Source: an uncultured Ignavibacteriales bacterium
GTDB taxonomy: Bacteria > Bacteroidota > Ignavibacteria > Ignavibacteriales > Ignavibacteriaceae
DNA: 40,997 bases
Assembly: GCA_903929035.1 (NCBI GenBank)
Contig: CAIYTF010000171.1
Coordinates: 1 to 40,997, forward strand
Direction: 5' to 3'
Position numbers and translations under genes: made by a program
Notes under the pieces: generated by a model
Told to the model about the DNA's origin: nothing
Seen by the model: only the letters and a program-made list of their open reading frames with translations
The model's database searches: none
In this document: piece after piece, positions 33,112 through 40,997 of the stretch
Layout: every line of letters begins with the position of its first letter
Position numbering within the stretch: position 1 is the stretch's first letter

Positions 33112-34017
33112 TCATATTTGTTCCCGAGACTTATCCCCTATCATCCTAAAGTCCATACCCCAATATAATTTACCGCGTAGTATTTCAAAATAATTAAATG
33201 AATCGGACCTAAGCAGTTTCAGCGGTTTGGGATTTTTGGTAACTATTAGAGTAACAGGCGGAGTAAATTCGTGAACCCGTTGACCATCGCAATTAATGAG
33301 AAGTTTATTATGCGGAGAGGCAACTTCGACTTTTATGGTTTTCCTGCTGTTAATTACCAATGGGCGCATTGAAAGGCTATGTGCAGATATAGGAGAGAGT
33401 GTAATAACATCTGCATCCGGCGTAACAATTGGACCCCCAACTGAGAGTGAATAGCCTGTTGAACCTGCAGGAGTGGCGATTATAAGCCCATCTGATGAAA
33501 ATGAATTTACATAATCTTTTCCAACACTCAATTTAATCTCGATCATTTTTGGCCAGCCGCCTTTATCAATAACAATATCATTAAAAGCCAATAAACTGTA
33601 TTCCGGTTCTCCCGCTATTTTACCTTCAAGTACAATTCTTTCCTCAAAGCTATAACTTTCTGATTGAAGTTCTGCTATAAAGTTGGGTATCTGATCGGTT
33701 CCAACCTCGGCAAGAAACCCGAGTTTACCCAAATTTACACCCACTATTGGTTTGTTATGCTCAAAAGCAGTGAGTGCACTTGCCAATAATGTACCATCAC
33801 CGCCCGCTGAAATAATAAAATCACAACTTTTGCCAAGCAGTTCAGTATTTCCAAAAGAAAACTCACATTGAGATTTTGCTTGATAGTCTGAAACTATTGG
33901 AATGAGAGAATCAGAGAGGATACTTTCAATTCCTGCATTCTTCAGGCAGGAAACCAAATCTATAATGAATTGGCTTCCCTTAAGTTTATTTGTATTTCCA
34001 ATTATGCCTGCAACCAT
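33112..34017 (-). CDS. nadK: NAD kinase
   Basis: 301 residues. Phosphorylates NAD to NADP with ATP or polyphosphate in the cytoplasm. Diagnostic segments are SAGGDGTLLASA (GGDGT at 72-76), VGVNLGKLGFLAEV, LAFNDIVID, IATPAGSTGYSLSVGGPIV and INCDGQR. It starts with ATG 34017 and is 23 bases downstream of the DUF1844 gene on the same strand. Length is normal. Confidence 0.95.
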   Translation of the reverse strand: MVAGIIGNTNKLKGSQFIIDLVSCLKNAGIESILSDSLIPIVSDYQAKSQCEFSFGNTELLGKSCDFIISAGGDGTLLASALTAFEHNKPIVGVNLGKLGFLAEVGTDQIPNFIAELQSESYSFEERIVLEGKIAGEPEYSLLAFNDIVIDKGGWPKMIEIKLSVGKDYVNSFSSDGLIIATPAGSTGYSLSVGGPIVTPDADVITLSPISAHSLSMRPLVINSRKTIKVEVASPHNKLLINCDGQRVHEFTPPVTLIVTKNPKPLKLLRSDSFNYFEILRGKLYWGMDFRMIGDKSREQI

Positions 34018-34040
34018 TCGTGTAATAGTGAACTTATATA

Positions 34041-34307
34041 TTAGGCTTCTTTAGATACTTCAACATATTTAAGTTGAAGCTGTGATATAACACTATTTAC
34101 AAATTCTTCTTCGTAAGCCGTCAGGTTTCCTTTAGTTTTTTCTTTAAGAACAAGAACTGTATCAATTGCCGTTCTCGCGTATTCAAGGTTTACGTCTTTT
34201 GTATTAGTCATAGGATTTTCAAGTAGTCCTAAACCCATAATCGCGAGTTGTTGATGTTGAAAAATAAGCTGTAGAAATATAGATGTTTTTTCACTGTCAG
34301 AGAGCAT
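34041..34307 (-). CDS. DUF1844 protein
   Basis: 88 residues, starting MLSDSEKTSIFLQLIFQHQQLAIMGLGLLENP. This helical, acidic pattern followed by LEYARTAIDTVLVLKEKTKGNLTAYEEEFVNSVISQLQLKYVEV is the DUF1844 family, small soluble proteins found widely next to housekeeping genes and of unknown function. I chose ATG 34307 over 34406: the longer form would add a non-conserved basic stretch lying within the glycosyltransferase gene. The start overlaps the end of that gene by 11 bases, suggesting coupled translation, and nadK follows. Confidence 0.85.
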   Translation of the reverse strand: MLSDSEKTSIFLQLIFQHQQLAIMGLGLLENPMTNTKDVNLEYARTAIDTVLVLKEKTKGNLTAYEEEFVNSVISQLQLKYVEVSKEA

Positions 34308-35070
34308 TTTGTTTTTCCTTATATTGCTGTTCCCAAAGTTTAGCATACTTCGTGAACACGTAGAGTGACGAAAAAATAGATAGAATAAAACCTTGGAGTC
34401 CGTCAAGAAAGCCTGCTTTTAAAATATACATTTTTATAAAAAGAAAAGGCGGGCGAATTAAAAGATCGGAAATCCGGTATTTTTTTTTATACTTGTTCAA
34501 GTCTAAAGCTGCAAGAGTTGTATAGTTGTTAAATTTAGAAAAGTAATGAAAAATAGATGGGTCCGTGTAATGATTTAAATCACTTTTTAATTTTCCGGAA
34601 CAGCTTTTCAGCAAAAGATGTTCGTGTACCGCGGAATCACTCAACTGCACGGATGTTTTGTCAAATAACCGAGTGACATAACCCGGATACCATCCGCTGT
34701 GATAAATCCATCTTCCAAGAAACATCGCGCGTCGCGGAATAGAATATGCCTGAAAATCCGGCACTGCATTTTTTATTGAATTAATTTCCGCTTTGAGTTC
34801 ATCGGACAATTCTTCGTCCGCATCAAGCCAGAGAATCCAATTATTAGATGCCATATCTATTGCCAATTGCTTAGTCTTACTAAATCCCTGCCATTCCACC
34901 AATGAATATTTGACTTCAGGAACAGATGCAAGAATTTTTTCAGTCAAGTCCGTTGTTTTATTGTCAATGAGTACTATAATTTCATCTGCCACGCCGATAA
35001 GACTTTTAATACAACGTTCAATGTTGTTTGCTTCATTAAGGGCAATGGTGACTGATGTAATTTTGTTCAT
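34297..35070 (-). CDS. family 2 glycosyltransferase, WaaE/KdtX-like
   Basis: 257 residues of GT-A fold. N-terminal nucleotide-binding segment ITSVTIALNEANNIERCIKSL, IIVLIDNKTTD (31-41) and the metal-binding D-x-D in ILWLDADEELS (Asp83-Asp85), then RRAMFLGRWIYHSGWYPGYVTRLFDK, characteristic of the WaaE/KdtX group that adds sugar to the lipopolysaccharide inner core. A hydrophobic stretch near 200-240 suggests membrane association. It heads the minus-strand group with DUF1844 and nadK. The exact sugar and acceptor are not determined. Confidence 0.88.
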   Translation of the reverse strand: MNKITSVTIALNEANNIERCIKSLIGVADEIIVLIDNKTTDLTEKILASVPEVKYSLVEWQGFSKTKQLAIDMASNNWILWLDADEELSDELKAEINSIKNAVPDFQAYSIPRRAMFLGRWIYHSGWYPGYVTRLFDKTSVQLSDSAVHEHLLLKSCSGKLKSDLNHYTDPSIFHYFSKFNNYTTLAALDLNKYKKKYRISDLLIRPPFLFIKMYILKAGFLDGLQGFILSIFSSLYVFTKYAKLWEQQYKEKQNAL

Positions 35071-35240
35071 TCGATTCTATAATAATAATTTCCGTAAAGT
35101 TAAGCAACATTGCTTTCAAATAAAAACAAACAAACGTTTAATTCACGAAAGAAATAATAAGATTTAACGATAAAATTCGTTTCATTTCAAAAAATTAATT
35201 ATTTTTACGTCAAATCTTATACCAATAATTAATTTATTAA

Positions 35241-36350
35241 ATGAACAAAAAACCCATTTTCCTTGAACTCTATACCGATATCGGGTTCCAAATAATTTTG
35301 GACCAAAAAACCGGCAAAGTAAGGCAGTATAATAGCTCTATTAATGAAGAGTTACAAGCTTTTCAAACCGGAGCCGCTGTCAGAGACATTTCAACTCATA
35401 CGCTGCTTTCTTTAAAGGGCAAAGATGCATTAAACTTTGTTCATCGGATTTCCACGAATTCCGTGAAAGATATTTTAGTCAATGAAACAGTCAGAACCAC
35501 ATTCACCAATGAAAAGGGAAGAATACTCGATAGTACTCTTCTAATGCGCTTGCAAGAGACATTAACGATTATTGGAAGTGAATCTACGGAAGAAATTCTT
35601 TCATACTGGTTAAATAAATACATTATTACGGATGATATTGCAGTTGAATCATTATACCGGAAAGAATTTGCATTTGAAATAACAGGACCGCAGGCAGATT
35701 CCCTGATGATTTTACTTTTTGGCGAAACTGCTAAAAAACCTGAAGAATTCAAAGTTTATACGGTTTTAATGGATGCTCACGCGATTAAATTTACTGTTCA
35801 GAAAGAACGCAACGGGCAGAAGAAGTATATTATTTTCGGACCTGTAATCGCTGGACGCGAATTAATAAGACAATTTAAATATTCTTCCTCATTATTTGAT
35901 GTGAGGTTTATCGGCATTGAAGCCTATAAACACTACCGAATTGAAGAGGGAATACCAGGGGAGCAGGAATTAAATGATAAATTTAACCCCTTAGAATCGA
36001 ACATTTCGGAAGAAGTCAATTTTAAAAAAGGATATTATATTGGTCAAGAAGTAATTTCTCGTATAGATACTAACGGAAAAACTATAAAGCAATTACGCGG
36101 GTTTATTCTTGAGGAAAAAATAGATAATGGAATTGATTTTATGATTTTTGATGAAGAAAACAGGGAAGTTGGTGTCCTGACAAGTATTGTTTATTCGGAA
36201 GATAGACAAAAGAGTATTGCTTTAGGATACTTAAAAAAGCAGTTGTTGGAACAAGATATAAGACTCTTTATAGAATCAGAAAAAAGAATGCTCCCACTAT
36301 TTAGAAGGAATTTTATTAGTTATGAAAATTTATACCAAAACCGGAGATGA
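35241..36350 (+). CDS. ygfZ: YgfZ/GcvT-family folate-binding protein
   Basis: 369 residues with the tetrahydrofolate-binding GcvT-like fold. YgfZ helps make or repair Fe-S clusters in certain enzymes. N-terminal AAVRDISTHTLLSLKGKDALNFVHRISTN and TTFTNEKGRILDS match the family, as does the C-terminal KKGYYIGQEVISRIDTNGK. The family normally reads KGCYxGQE with a functional cysteine; here that residue is Tyr265, so the thiol is missing. Start ATG 35241. The gene overlaps the adenosyltransferase gene by 29 bases, indicating an operon. Confidence 0.88.
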   Translation: MNKKPIFLELYTDIGFQIILDQKTGKVRQYNSSINEELQAFQTGAAVRDISTHTLLSLKGKDALNFVHRISTNSVKDILVNETVRTTFTNEKGRILDSTLLMRLQETLTIIGSESTEEILSYWLNKYIITDDIAVESLYRKEFAFEITGPQADSLMILLFGETAKKPEEFKVYTVLMDAHAIKFTVQKERNGQKKYIIFGPVIAGRELIRQFKYSSSLFDVRFIGIEAYKHYRIEEGIPGEQELNDKFNPLESNISEEVNFKKGYYIGQEVISRIDTNGKTIKQLRGFILEEKIDNGIDFMIFDEENREVGVLTSIVYSEDRQKSIALGYLKKQLLEQDIRLFIESEKRMLPLFRRNFISYENLYQNRR

Positions 36351-36870
36351 CGGAACTTCGGAACTCTATGGCGGAAAACGAGTTCTAAAAAGCATTTCCC
36401 GGATTGAAGCCTATGGAACTATTGATGAATTAAATAGTTGTATTGGCATAGTACTCCTCGAGGAAATGCAGAAAGATACTAATGAGTCTCTGCAATGGCT
36501 GCAAAATATTTTATTTACTGCTGGAACAGATTTAGCAGCTCCTTATGAACTTGATGAAAAAACTACGCGGGTTGATCGGATTTCCGAAAATGACGTAGTT
36601 ACACTGGAAAAAATGATTGACGCGCTAAGTGATGGATTGCCCGAGTTACAGAATTTTATTCTTCCCGGAGGCACCAAAACAGCAGCACATATTCATTTCG
36701 CGAGATGCGTATGCCGCCGTGCAGAGAGGCAAATCGTTTTGACCAAAATAAATGAAAATATTAACGAAAATTTACTTAAATTTGTAAATAGGTTGTCAGA
36801 TTATTTATTTGTTCTGGCACGCTATGAAAACTTCCGGTCAGGAATAGCCGAAACCCTTTGGAAAAAATAA
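36322..36870 (+). CDS. cobO: PduO-type cob(I)alamin adenosyltransferase
   Basis: 182 residues, a trimeric four-helix-bundle ATP:corrinoid adenosyltransferase (PduO/MMAB type) that makes adenosylcobalamin. Visible: MKIYTKTGDDGTSELYGGKRVLKS with the ATP-binding TGDDGT loop (7-12), RIEAYGTIDELNSCIG and the C-terminal HFARCVCRRAERQIV with Arg and Glu at the active-site interface, and FVNRLSDYLFVLARYEN. It starts inside the end of ygfZ and ends two bases before the tmRNA gene. The PduO type is structurally unrelated to CobA; the symbol is a functional label only. Confidence 0.9.
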   Translation: MKIYTKTGDDGTSELYGGKRVLKSISRIEAYGTIDELNSCIGIVLLEEMQKDTNESLQWLQNILFTAGTDLAAPYELDEKTTRVDRISENDVVTLEKMIDALSDGLPELQNFILPGGTKTAAHIHFARCVCRRAERQIVLTKINENINENLLKFVNRLSDYLFVLARYENFRSGIAETLWKK

Positions 36871-36872
36871 AA

Positions 36873-37226
36873 GGGGGTGAATTTGGCTTCGACGGGATTA
36901 TAGACGCATAGGAATGCAAGCCGTGTTCCCCGCAACAACGTTAAAATTGTGGAAAAAACAATAACTGGCGAATCTAATTACGCCTTAGCCGCTTAATAAA
37001 ATAAGCAGCCGTTCTCATTAAATGTTCGCACCGGTTTAATTGAGAGCGCCGTTTAGGTGCGATTGCCAAATCGAGATTCGGGTAGAAGAGGTGAAAAACC
37101 AACCGTATAGCTTATAGATAATCCTGTTAACCGGAGTTTCAATAAGTGAAATTAAATGATTAACTACGCTTGTAGAGGTCCTTTGGATCATAATTTCGGA
37201 CGCGGGTTCGACTCCCGCCACCTCCA
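36873..37226 (+). ncRNA. ssrA: transfer-messenger RNA (tmRNA)
   Basis: The 5' end GGGGGTGAATTTGGCTTCG and 3' end GGGTTCGACTCCCGCCACCT are hallmarks of one-piece tmRNA. The acceptor stem GGGGGTG (36873-36879) pairs over seven positions with CACCTCC (37219-37225), one pair being G-U. The T arm is GCGGGTTCGACTCCCGC (37202-37218). CCA is not encoded. The tag reading frame at 36967-36996 gives GESNYALAA then TAA TAA, with the Ala-Ala end recognised by proteases and a sequence like Bacteroidetes tags. It rescues stalled ribosomes. It begins two bases after the cobO-type stop, so it may share that transcript or be processed from it. Confidence 0.95.
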
Positions 37227-37233
37227 CTACTGT

Positions 37234-37266
37234 TTTGTAACTCTATATATCCTCAAGAGTTACAAA
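37234..37266 (+). terminator. hairpin downstream of ssrA
   Basis: TTTGTAACTCT pairs perfectly over 11 bases with AGAGTTACAAA around an 11-base loop, starting eight bases after the tmRNA end. It lacks a T run, so it is a weak terminator at best; a 3'-processing or stability element is an alternative. Confidence 0.45.
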
Positions 37267-37369
37267 GAGATAGCAACATTCTGCTCACGCATTTTGAGGC
37301 TATTAGCTCCATTTTTTTGCATCAACTAATGCAAGGGTGCGGGGCAATAAAATAAATTCTGTTATTGTC

Positions 37370-38173
37370 TTAACATTGTAACATTACTCTTTGTCCCGAT
37401 GCATCGCGATGATAACTGCCAAATTCCGTCAACCGCGGTAGCATTGTACCATCAATCACCGGACCATCAATACATAGTCTCAGACCTATCGGGTCAATTG
37501 TACAGCTTCCGCAAATGCCGATACCGCACTTCATATATCGTTCAAGTAAGTATTGACCCCTGATACCGTTTTCCGATGCAACATTGTAAACCGCGTTGAG
37601 CATCAGTTCAGGACCTGAACTGAAGACTGAATCAAAAGATTCCTTTTTCAGCAAATGCTTAAATAGTTCCGCGTTTGTTCCCTTATATCCTTCTGAACCG
37701 TCATTGGTGGCAGTATAGTAATGGATATCAGTATCCGCTAACTCATCGTGAAACAGTAATTCATCTTTTGTTTTCGCGCCGTTAATAAACGCGATATTTG
37801 TTGCTCCCGATGCACGCAGCGTGTTGATAAGAAAACGCAATGGTGCTGTGCCGCATCCTCCACCGATTACTAAAAGTTTTTCATTTTTCGCGGGTATCCT
37901 GAATTTATTTCCATAAGGACCGCGAAAATAGATAGTGTCTCCGACCGATAAGCTGGTTAGAATTGTTGAGAATGTCCCCATCGCGCGGATTGTCAACGAG
38001 AATGTCTCACCGCTGCATTTGGAAATTGAGAATGGTTTCTCACCGTTTTGAAAGTCAGTAACCATCAAAAATTGCCCTGTCGCGGCTTGCAGTGGGTAAT
38101 CGAACACTAATGATTTTGTCGTTGGAGTCTCCGCGATAACCGCTTTGATTTTTATTGGATTATAGTTTATCAT
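37370..38173 (-). CDS. pyrK: dihydroorotate dehydrogenase electron-transfer subunit PyrK-like
   Basis: 267 residues. N-terminal FAD-binding beta barrel (PFSISKCSGETFSLTIRAMG), NAD-binding domain with LLVIGGGCGTAPLRFL and a C-terminal [2Fe-2S] site: Cys216-x4-Cys221-x2-Cys224-x9-Cys234 (MKCGIGICGSC...LRLC). This is the layout of PyrK, which passes electrons between NAD and PyrD in class 1B dihydroorotate dehydrogenase. No pyrD is adjacent, so related sulfhydrogenase-gamma-type or other ferredoxin-NAD reductases remain possible. The ATG at 38173 is 10 bases from the transposase fragment. Confidence 0.85.
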   Translation of the reverse strand: MINYNPIKIKAVIAETPTTKSLVFDYPLQAATGQFLMVTDFQNGEKPFSISKCSGETFSLTIRAMGTFSTILTSLSVGDTIYFRGPYGNKFRIPAKNEKLLVIGGGCGTAPLRFLINTLRASGATNIAFINGAKTKDELLFHDELADTDIHYYTATNDGSEGYKGTNAELFKHLLKKESFDSVFSSGPELMLNAVYNVASENGIRGQYLLERYMKCGIGICGSCTIDPIGLRLCIDGPVIDGTMLPRLTEFGSYHRDASGQRVMLQC

Positions 38174-38183
38174 AAATTAATTA

Positions 38184-38429
38184 TTAATATCTGCTCAACT
38201 GGTTTAGGAATTGTTTGAGAAAATAATTGGATTGACCTAAAAGTAGAGATTCTATCCTGTTGGCAAGTATTTTGTGCTGTTCGGCACAGGTTAATTTTTC
38301 AAGCTTACCTAATAACAATACTTTTTTATGGCGAACATTATTGCCTAAGCGGCAGCTTTCGTAGAGGCGATAATAGAGATATTTTCGCTTGCCGTGCCTA
38401 TCCTTTTTGACTATACTTTTAATAAACAT
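38184..38429 (-). pseudogene. N-terminal fragment of an IS1634-type transposase
   Basis: About 81 residues from MFIKSIVKKDRHGKRKYLYY to a stop at 38184. The pattern YYRLYESCRLGNNVRHKKVLLLGKLEKLT, then ANRIESLLLG, is the start of IS1634 (IS4 superfamily) transposases, which are normally about 500 residues with a DDE catalytic core. None of the core is present. The fragment therefore cannot transpose and marks an old insertion between pyrK and the permease gene. Confidence 0.75.
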
Positions 38430-38524
38430 AAGAATATTATACAAATAAATAGGCAGATATGCAAATATAATTTTCTTTTGTACTTACTTCATTTATTCTT
38501 AGTTTAAATCTTTTAAAACTGCAT

Positions 38525-38532
38525 TACTTTTG
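38525..38532 (+). promoter_or_regulatory. candidate Bacteroidota -7 element for the APC permease gene
   Basis: TACTTTTG matches TAnnTTTG, about 74 bases upstream of the permease ATG. The -33 position has only GTTTAA at about 38502-38507, a partial match to TTTG. Confidence 0.35.
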
Positions 38533-38605
38533 CCTTAATAAAAGGCATAGACGGCTATTACAAAATAATGTTTCACTTAAACAATGCAGGGTTCGCTAAA
38601 AGATT

Positions 38606-40441
38606 ATGCAAACAATAACCCTTATAATACTCAACCTTGTGTTGGCTGTTGTGTTTTTCAGACTGCTTCGCAAGAGCGGTTCACTTAGTTTTTTTCAAGG
38701 CGGGAAATGGTGGCTGACTTGGCTGGCTGTTGGTATCATCACTTTAATGGACGAATTGACTTCAATATATTACGCGCCATCTGAAGCATTCCGGTTCATT
38801 CAATTAAAAGCGATATTTTATATTGCACTAACTTCTATCCTTATTAGGTATCTATCCAATCGTATGGTAGAAATTTCTAATATATTGGAATCTAACGGAA
38901 TTAAAGGCGGCGGTGTTTATTCTTTTTCCTACCTCGTGTTTGGTGAAAATATCTCTTTTGTAGCTGTTTCATCCATAATGGTGGATTATGTATTGACAGC
39001 AACCATCTCCACTGTTTCCGCGGTGGAAAACGGCACATCGTTCCTGCCTATGAGCGCGGCGGTTAAAATGGGACTTATGGTTGTTGTTATTTGGCTGATA
39101 GCGGGGCTTAACATCACGGGGATTCGCGAGAACGCGAAATTTACTTTCTACATTTTTATTTTCGCGACATTCGTATTACTCAACCTGCTCGCCGGAGCGG
39201 CATTTCACGTTGATTCTACATTTACCACGAATTTCACAAAAGGCTTTTCAGAATTTTCCGCTGATTTTATAGGTAAATCGTTCACTCATTCATATTCCGC
39301 GCTCATAATCGGTATTGGCAGCTGTATTCTTGCCTATTCAGGTATTGAATCGGTATTGCAAACTGCTTCTCTCGTGAAAGATTGGAAAGTAATAAAAAAG
39401 GGCTATACTTTCCTTGCATTAACAGTAGGTATCGTCACTCCATTGATTGCTCTTTTCGCCTTGTCATCAATGAGTTCTGAAGAAATTCAAAAACACGAAA
39501 CTGATTTAATTCCCACTTTGGCAGGAATTGTGAACGGACATACTTTCGCCGTAATTGTCGGCATACTGGCGAGCGTAACACTGATTATGGCGGTTAACAC
39601 CGCGATGGTTGCCTCTGCAGAACTAATGGAAAAAGTATGCGAACGGTATAACTATCTCCCGTTAATGAAATTAAACAAACGGCATTCACTATACCGCATA
39701 CATATATTGAATGCTATATTTTATACTGTTATTCTTTTTATCACGGCAGGCAAACAAGCCGCGCTTGCCGAGATGTACGCGGTGGGATTAGTAGCGAGCT
39801 TCTGTATCAACACGGCGGGCTTGATTAAATACCGATACTCGGAAGGCTCTGAAAAAATAGAATATCGGACTTCTCGTATTGGTTCGATAATTATCTTTGT
39901 TATTCTGTTTAGTGCCTTGGTTTATATTATGCTGCATCGTCCATACGGAACTGCAATGTGGGCAACAATTACTCTTGCATTCGTCATTGGCGGTATAAAA
40001 ATTGCCAAAACACGATCTCCGCAAATTGTTCGTCAGCGCAGCACGAGAACACCATTGGATATCGTGTTCGCAATCGCGGAAAGCGTATCAGACGAAGTAC
40101 ATCTGAACTTCAAGCGATTAAAAGAAAGCTCCGCCGACCTAAATAAGGAAGATGTTTTTTACGTGACTTTCTACAAACCGCGTCTTGACGATCCACAACA
40201 GTTGGGAACAAATCATTTCCTGGTCGCGATACCAAGCCGTGCCTCACTCAATGATATGATACGCGGAACATTAGAAATCATCCAATATGAACTTGGCAAT
40301 GAAAAAACAATTCACGTCCATTTTGGATGGCCTCTTTCTTCGTGGTGGGATAGATTAGCAATCGGCACTATGGTGTTTAATCTTTTGAGGCTGCCAAAAC
40401 AATATCCATCGTTTCGATTTCATATAGATTATTTAGAATAA
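38606..40441 (+). CDS. APC-superfamily amino acid permease
   Basis: 611 residues with about 12 hydrophobic helices over residues 1-470 and a soluble C-terminal extension (about 480-611: VFAIAESVSDEVHLNFKRLKES...RFHIDYLE). The first helices (WLAVGIITLMDELTSIYYAPSEAF and GIKGGGVYSFSYLVFGENISF) fit the unwound substrate-binding helix TM1 and the TM2-3 region of APC transporters. The C-terminal domain has an alpha/beta pattern and could be regulatory. The substrate is not predictable. Monocistronic, flanked by transposase fragments on both sides. Confidence 0.85.
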   Translation: MQTITLIILNLVLAVVFFRLLRKSGSLSFFQGGKWWLTWLAVGIITLMDELTSIYYAPSEAFRFIQLKAIFYIALTSILIRYLSNRMVEISNILESNGIKGGGVYSFSYLVFGENISFVAVSSIMVDYVLTATISTVSAVENGTSFLPMSAAVKMGLMVVVIWLIAGLNITGIRENAKFTFYIFIFATFVLLNLLAGAAFHVDSTFTTNFTKGFSEFSADFIGKSFTHSYSALIIGIGSCILAYSGIESVLQTASLVKDWKVIKKGYTFLALTVGIVTPLIALFALSSMSSEEIQKHETDLIPTLAGIVNGHTFAVIVGILASVTLIMAVNTAMVASAELMEKVCERYNYLPLMKLNKRHSLYRIHILNAIFYTVILFITAGKQAALAEMYAVGLVASFCINTAGLIKYRYSEGSEKIEYRTSRIGSIIIFVILFSALVYIMLHRPYGTAMWATITLAFVIGGIKIAKTRSPQIVRQRSTRTPLDIVFAIAESVSDEVHLNFKRLKESSADLNKEDVFYVTFYKPRLDDPQQLGTNHFLVAIPSRASLNDMIRGTLEIIQYELGNEKTIHVHFGWPLSSWWDRLAIGTMVFNLLRLPKQYPSFRFHIDYLE

Positions 40442-40512
40442 GCAGACTTTGTTACTCGGCAGCTAATAATTTATTTAGGGTAACTGTTTAGGTCAAAAAA
40501 ATTAGAAATAAG

Positions 40513-40544
40513 TGTCAAGTTTCTCAAGGTTGTTAAACTTGACA
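40513..40544. repeat. inverted repeat beside the IS66 fragment
   Basis: TGTCAAGTTT (40513-40522) and AAACTTGACA (40535-40544) form a perfect 10-base inverted repeat with a 12-base spacer. It overlaps the palindrome GACATATGTC (40541-40550) and sits between the permease stop and the recognisable transposase fragment. Confidence 0.5.
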
Positions 40545-40576
40545 TATGTCGGAAAGAGAACCCCGCCGAATCAAAA

Positions 40577-40906
40577 CCGGAGTGGAGAGAAGATTATGAT
40601 GCTATTTGCCAAAGGGCGAACATCGTAGAACCTCTGTCTGTATCTTCAGGAAAAAGAGGCAGAAAGAAACAGACCAAGGGAAGAAATTTATTGGTACGGC
40701 TGATAAAACACAAAGAAGCCGTACTCGCGTTCGCTTATAATGATGAAGTGTCGTTTACAAATAATCAAGCTGAAAGGGATATTCGTCCGATGAAGCTGAA
40801 ACAAAAAATATCCGGTTGTTTTTGCTCTTTTCACGGTGCGGAAGTATATGCCTGTATTGAAAGCTATCTTTCCTCTTTAACCCAACTTGCAAGTTTCAAA
40901 TCATAA
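40577..40906 (+). pseudogene. C-terminal fragment of an IS66-family transposase
   Basis: An open frame without a proper start encodes PEWREDYDAICQRA, KRGRKKQTKGRNLLVRLIKHKEAVLAF and FTNNQAERDIRPMKLKQKISGCF, the C-terminal DDE region of IS66 TnpC with the conserved Glu in NNQAERDIR. Full IS66 TnpC has about 500 residues; only the last 110 or so are present. The upstream catalytic domain and accessory TnpA/TnpB are absent, so this is a relic. A possible internal start at TTG 40691 has no biological support. Confidence 0.85.
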
Positions 40907-40997
40907 GTTATGATAAGATAAAGAGATAGGCTATGCGCTATGTAGGCTGGGGTAACACATATTTTTTCATAGAGAAAGGGACTTGTTTAAAGTTGAG

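Noticed and set aside
34793-35167. Plus-strand 124-residue ORF
   Set aside because: Mostly antisense to the glycosyltransferase gene.
37036-37227. Minus-strand 63-residue ORF
   Set aside because: Entirely antisense to the tmRNA; its apparent protein (MEVAGVEPAS...) is a well-known artefact of tRNA/tmRNA 3' ends.

Overview
The window reads as a chromosomal segment of a moderately low-G+C bacterium of the Bacteroidota/Chlorobiota side of the FCB group, most like Ignavibacteria. The evidence is a PorX-type response regulator with a PglZ domain (the type IX secretion regulator), an isolated type IX C-terminal sorting domain (LEQNYPNPF), a DUF1573 protein, a 7TM-DISM histidine kinase and a tmRNA whose predicted tag GESNYALAA resembles Bacteroidetes tags. 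Several genes start with TTG, and Shine-Dalgarno sequences are mostly weak. Nothing resembles a prophage, CRISPR array or plasmid backbone. Mobile DNA is limited to decayed insertion-sequence fragments and short non-coding repeats.

Layout. 1-8.7 kb: the end of an unknown gene, a 53-residue basic protein, then a minus-strand run of rpiB, a SAM methyltransferase, panC-accD-DUF1573, an AAA ATPase/nuclease-like protein, and the tightly overlapping porX-tsaE-tsaB. 8.8-17.2 kb: a CitE-like lyase, lrgAB (lrgA frameshifted), cysS, a YgjP-type metalloprotease, an SGNH hydrolase and a 7TM-DISM sensor kinase. 17.2-22.6 kb: an orphan T9SS C-terminal domain, a lone CusA/CzcA efflux pump and a class I fructose-bisphosphate aldolase.

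22.7-32.9 kb is the main accessory-type locus: a minus-strand chemosensory cluster transcribed cheR(TPR) - double cheW - MCP - cheA(+REC) - cheB, followed by two paralogous REC-histidine kinase hybrids. No free-standing CheY, CheC/CheD or flagellar gene is present. This suggests an alternative-function pathway whose output passes through receiver-led kinases rather than a motor switch. A 267-bp hairpin-rich repeat lies between cheB and the two hybrid kinases.

33-41 kb: nadK, DUF1844 and a WaaE-like glycosyltransferase on the minus strand; ygfZ, the PduO-type cobalamin adenosyltransferase and ssrA (tmRNA) on the plus strand; then pyrK, an IS1634-type transposase fragment, an APC permease and an IS66 transposase C-terminal fragment.

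Other notable sequence features: panC lacks a canonical start where homologues begin and has an ATA codon at that exact position behind a GAGG; lrgA is broken in a T10 run; at least two families of dispersed inverted-repeat elements occur; and the tetranucleotide CGCG is strongly over-represented.
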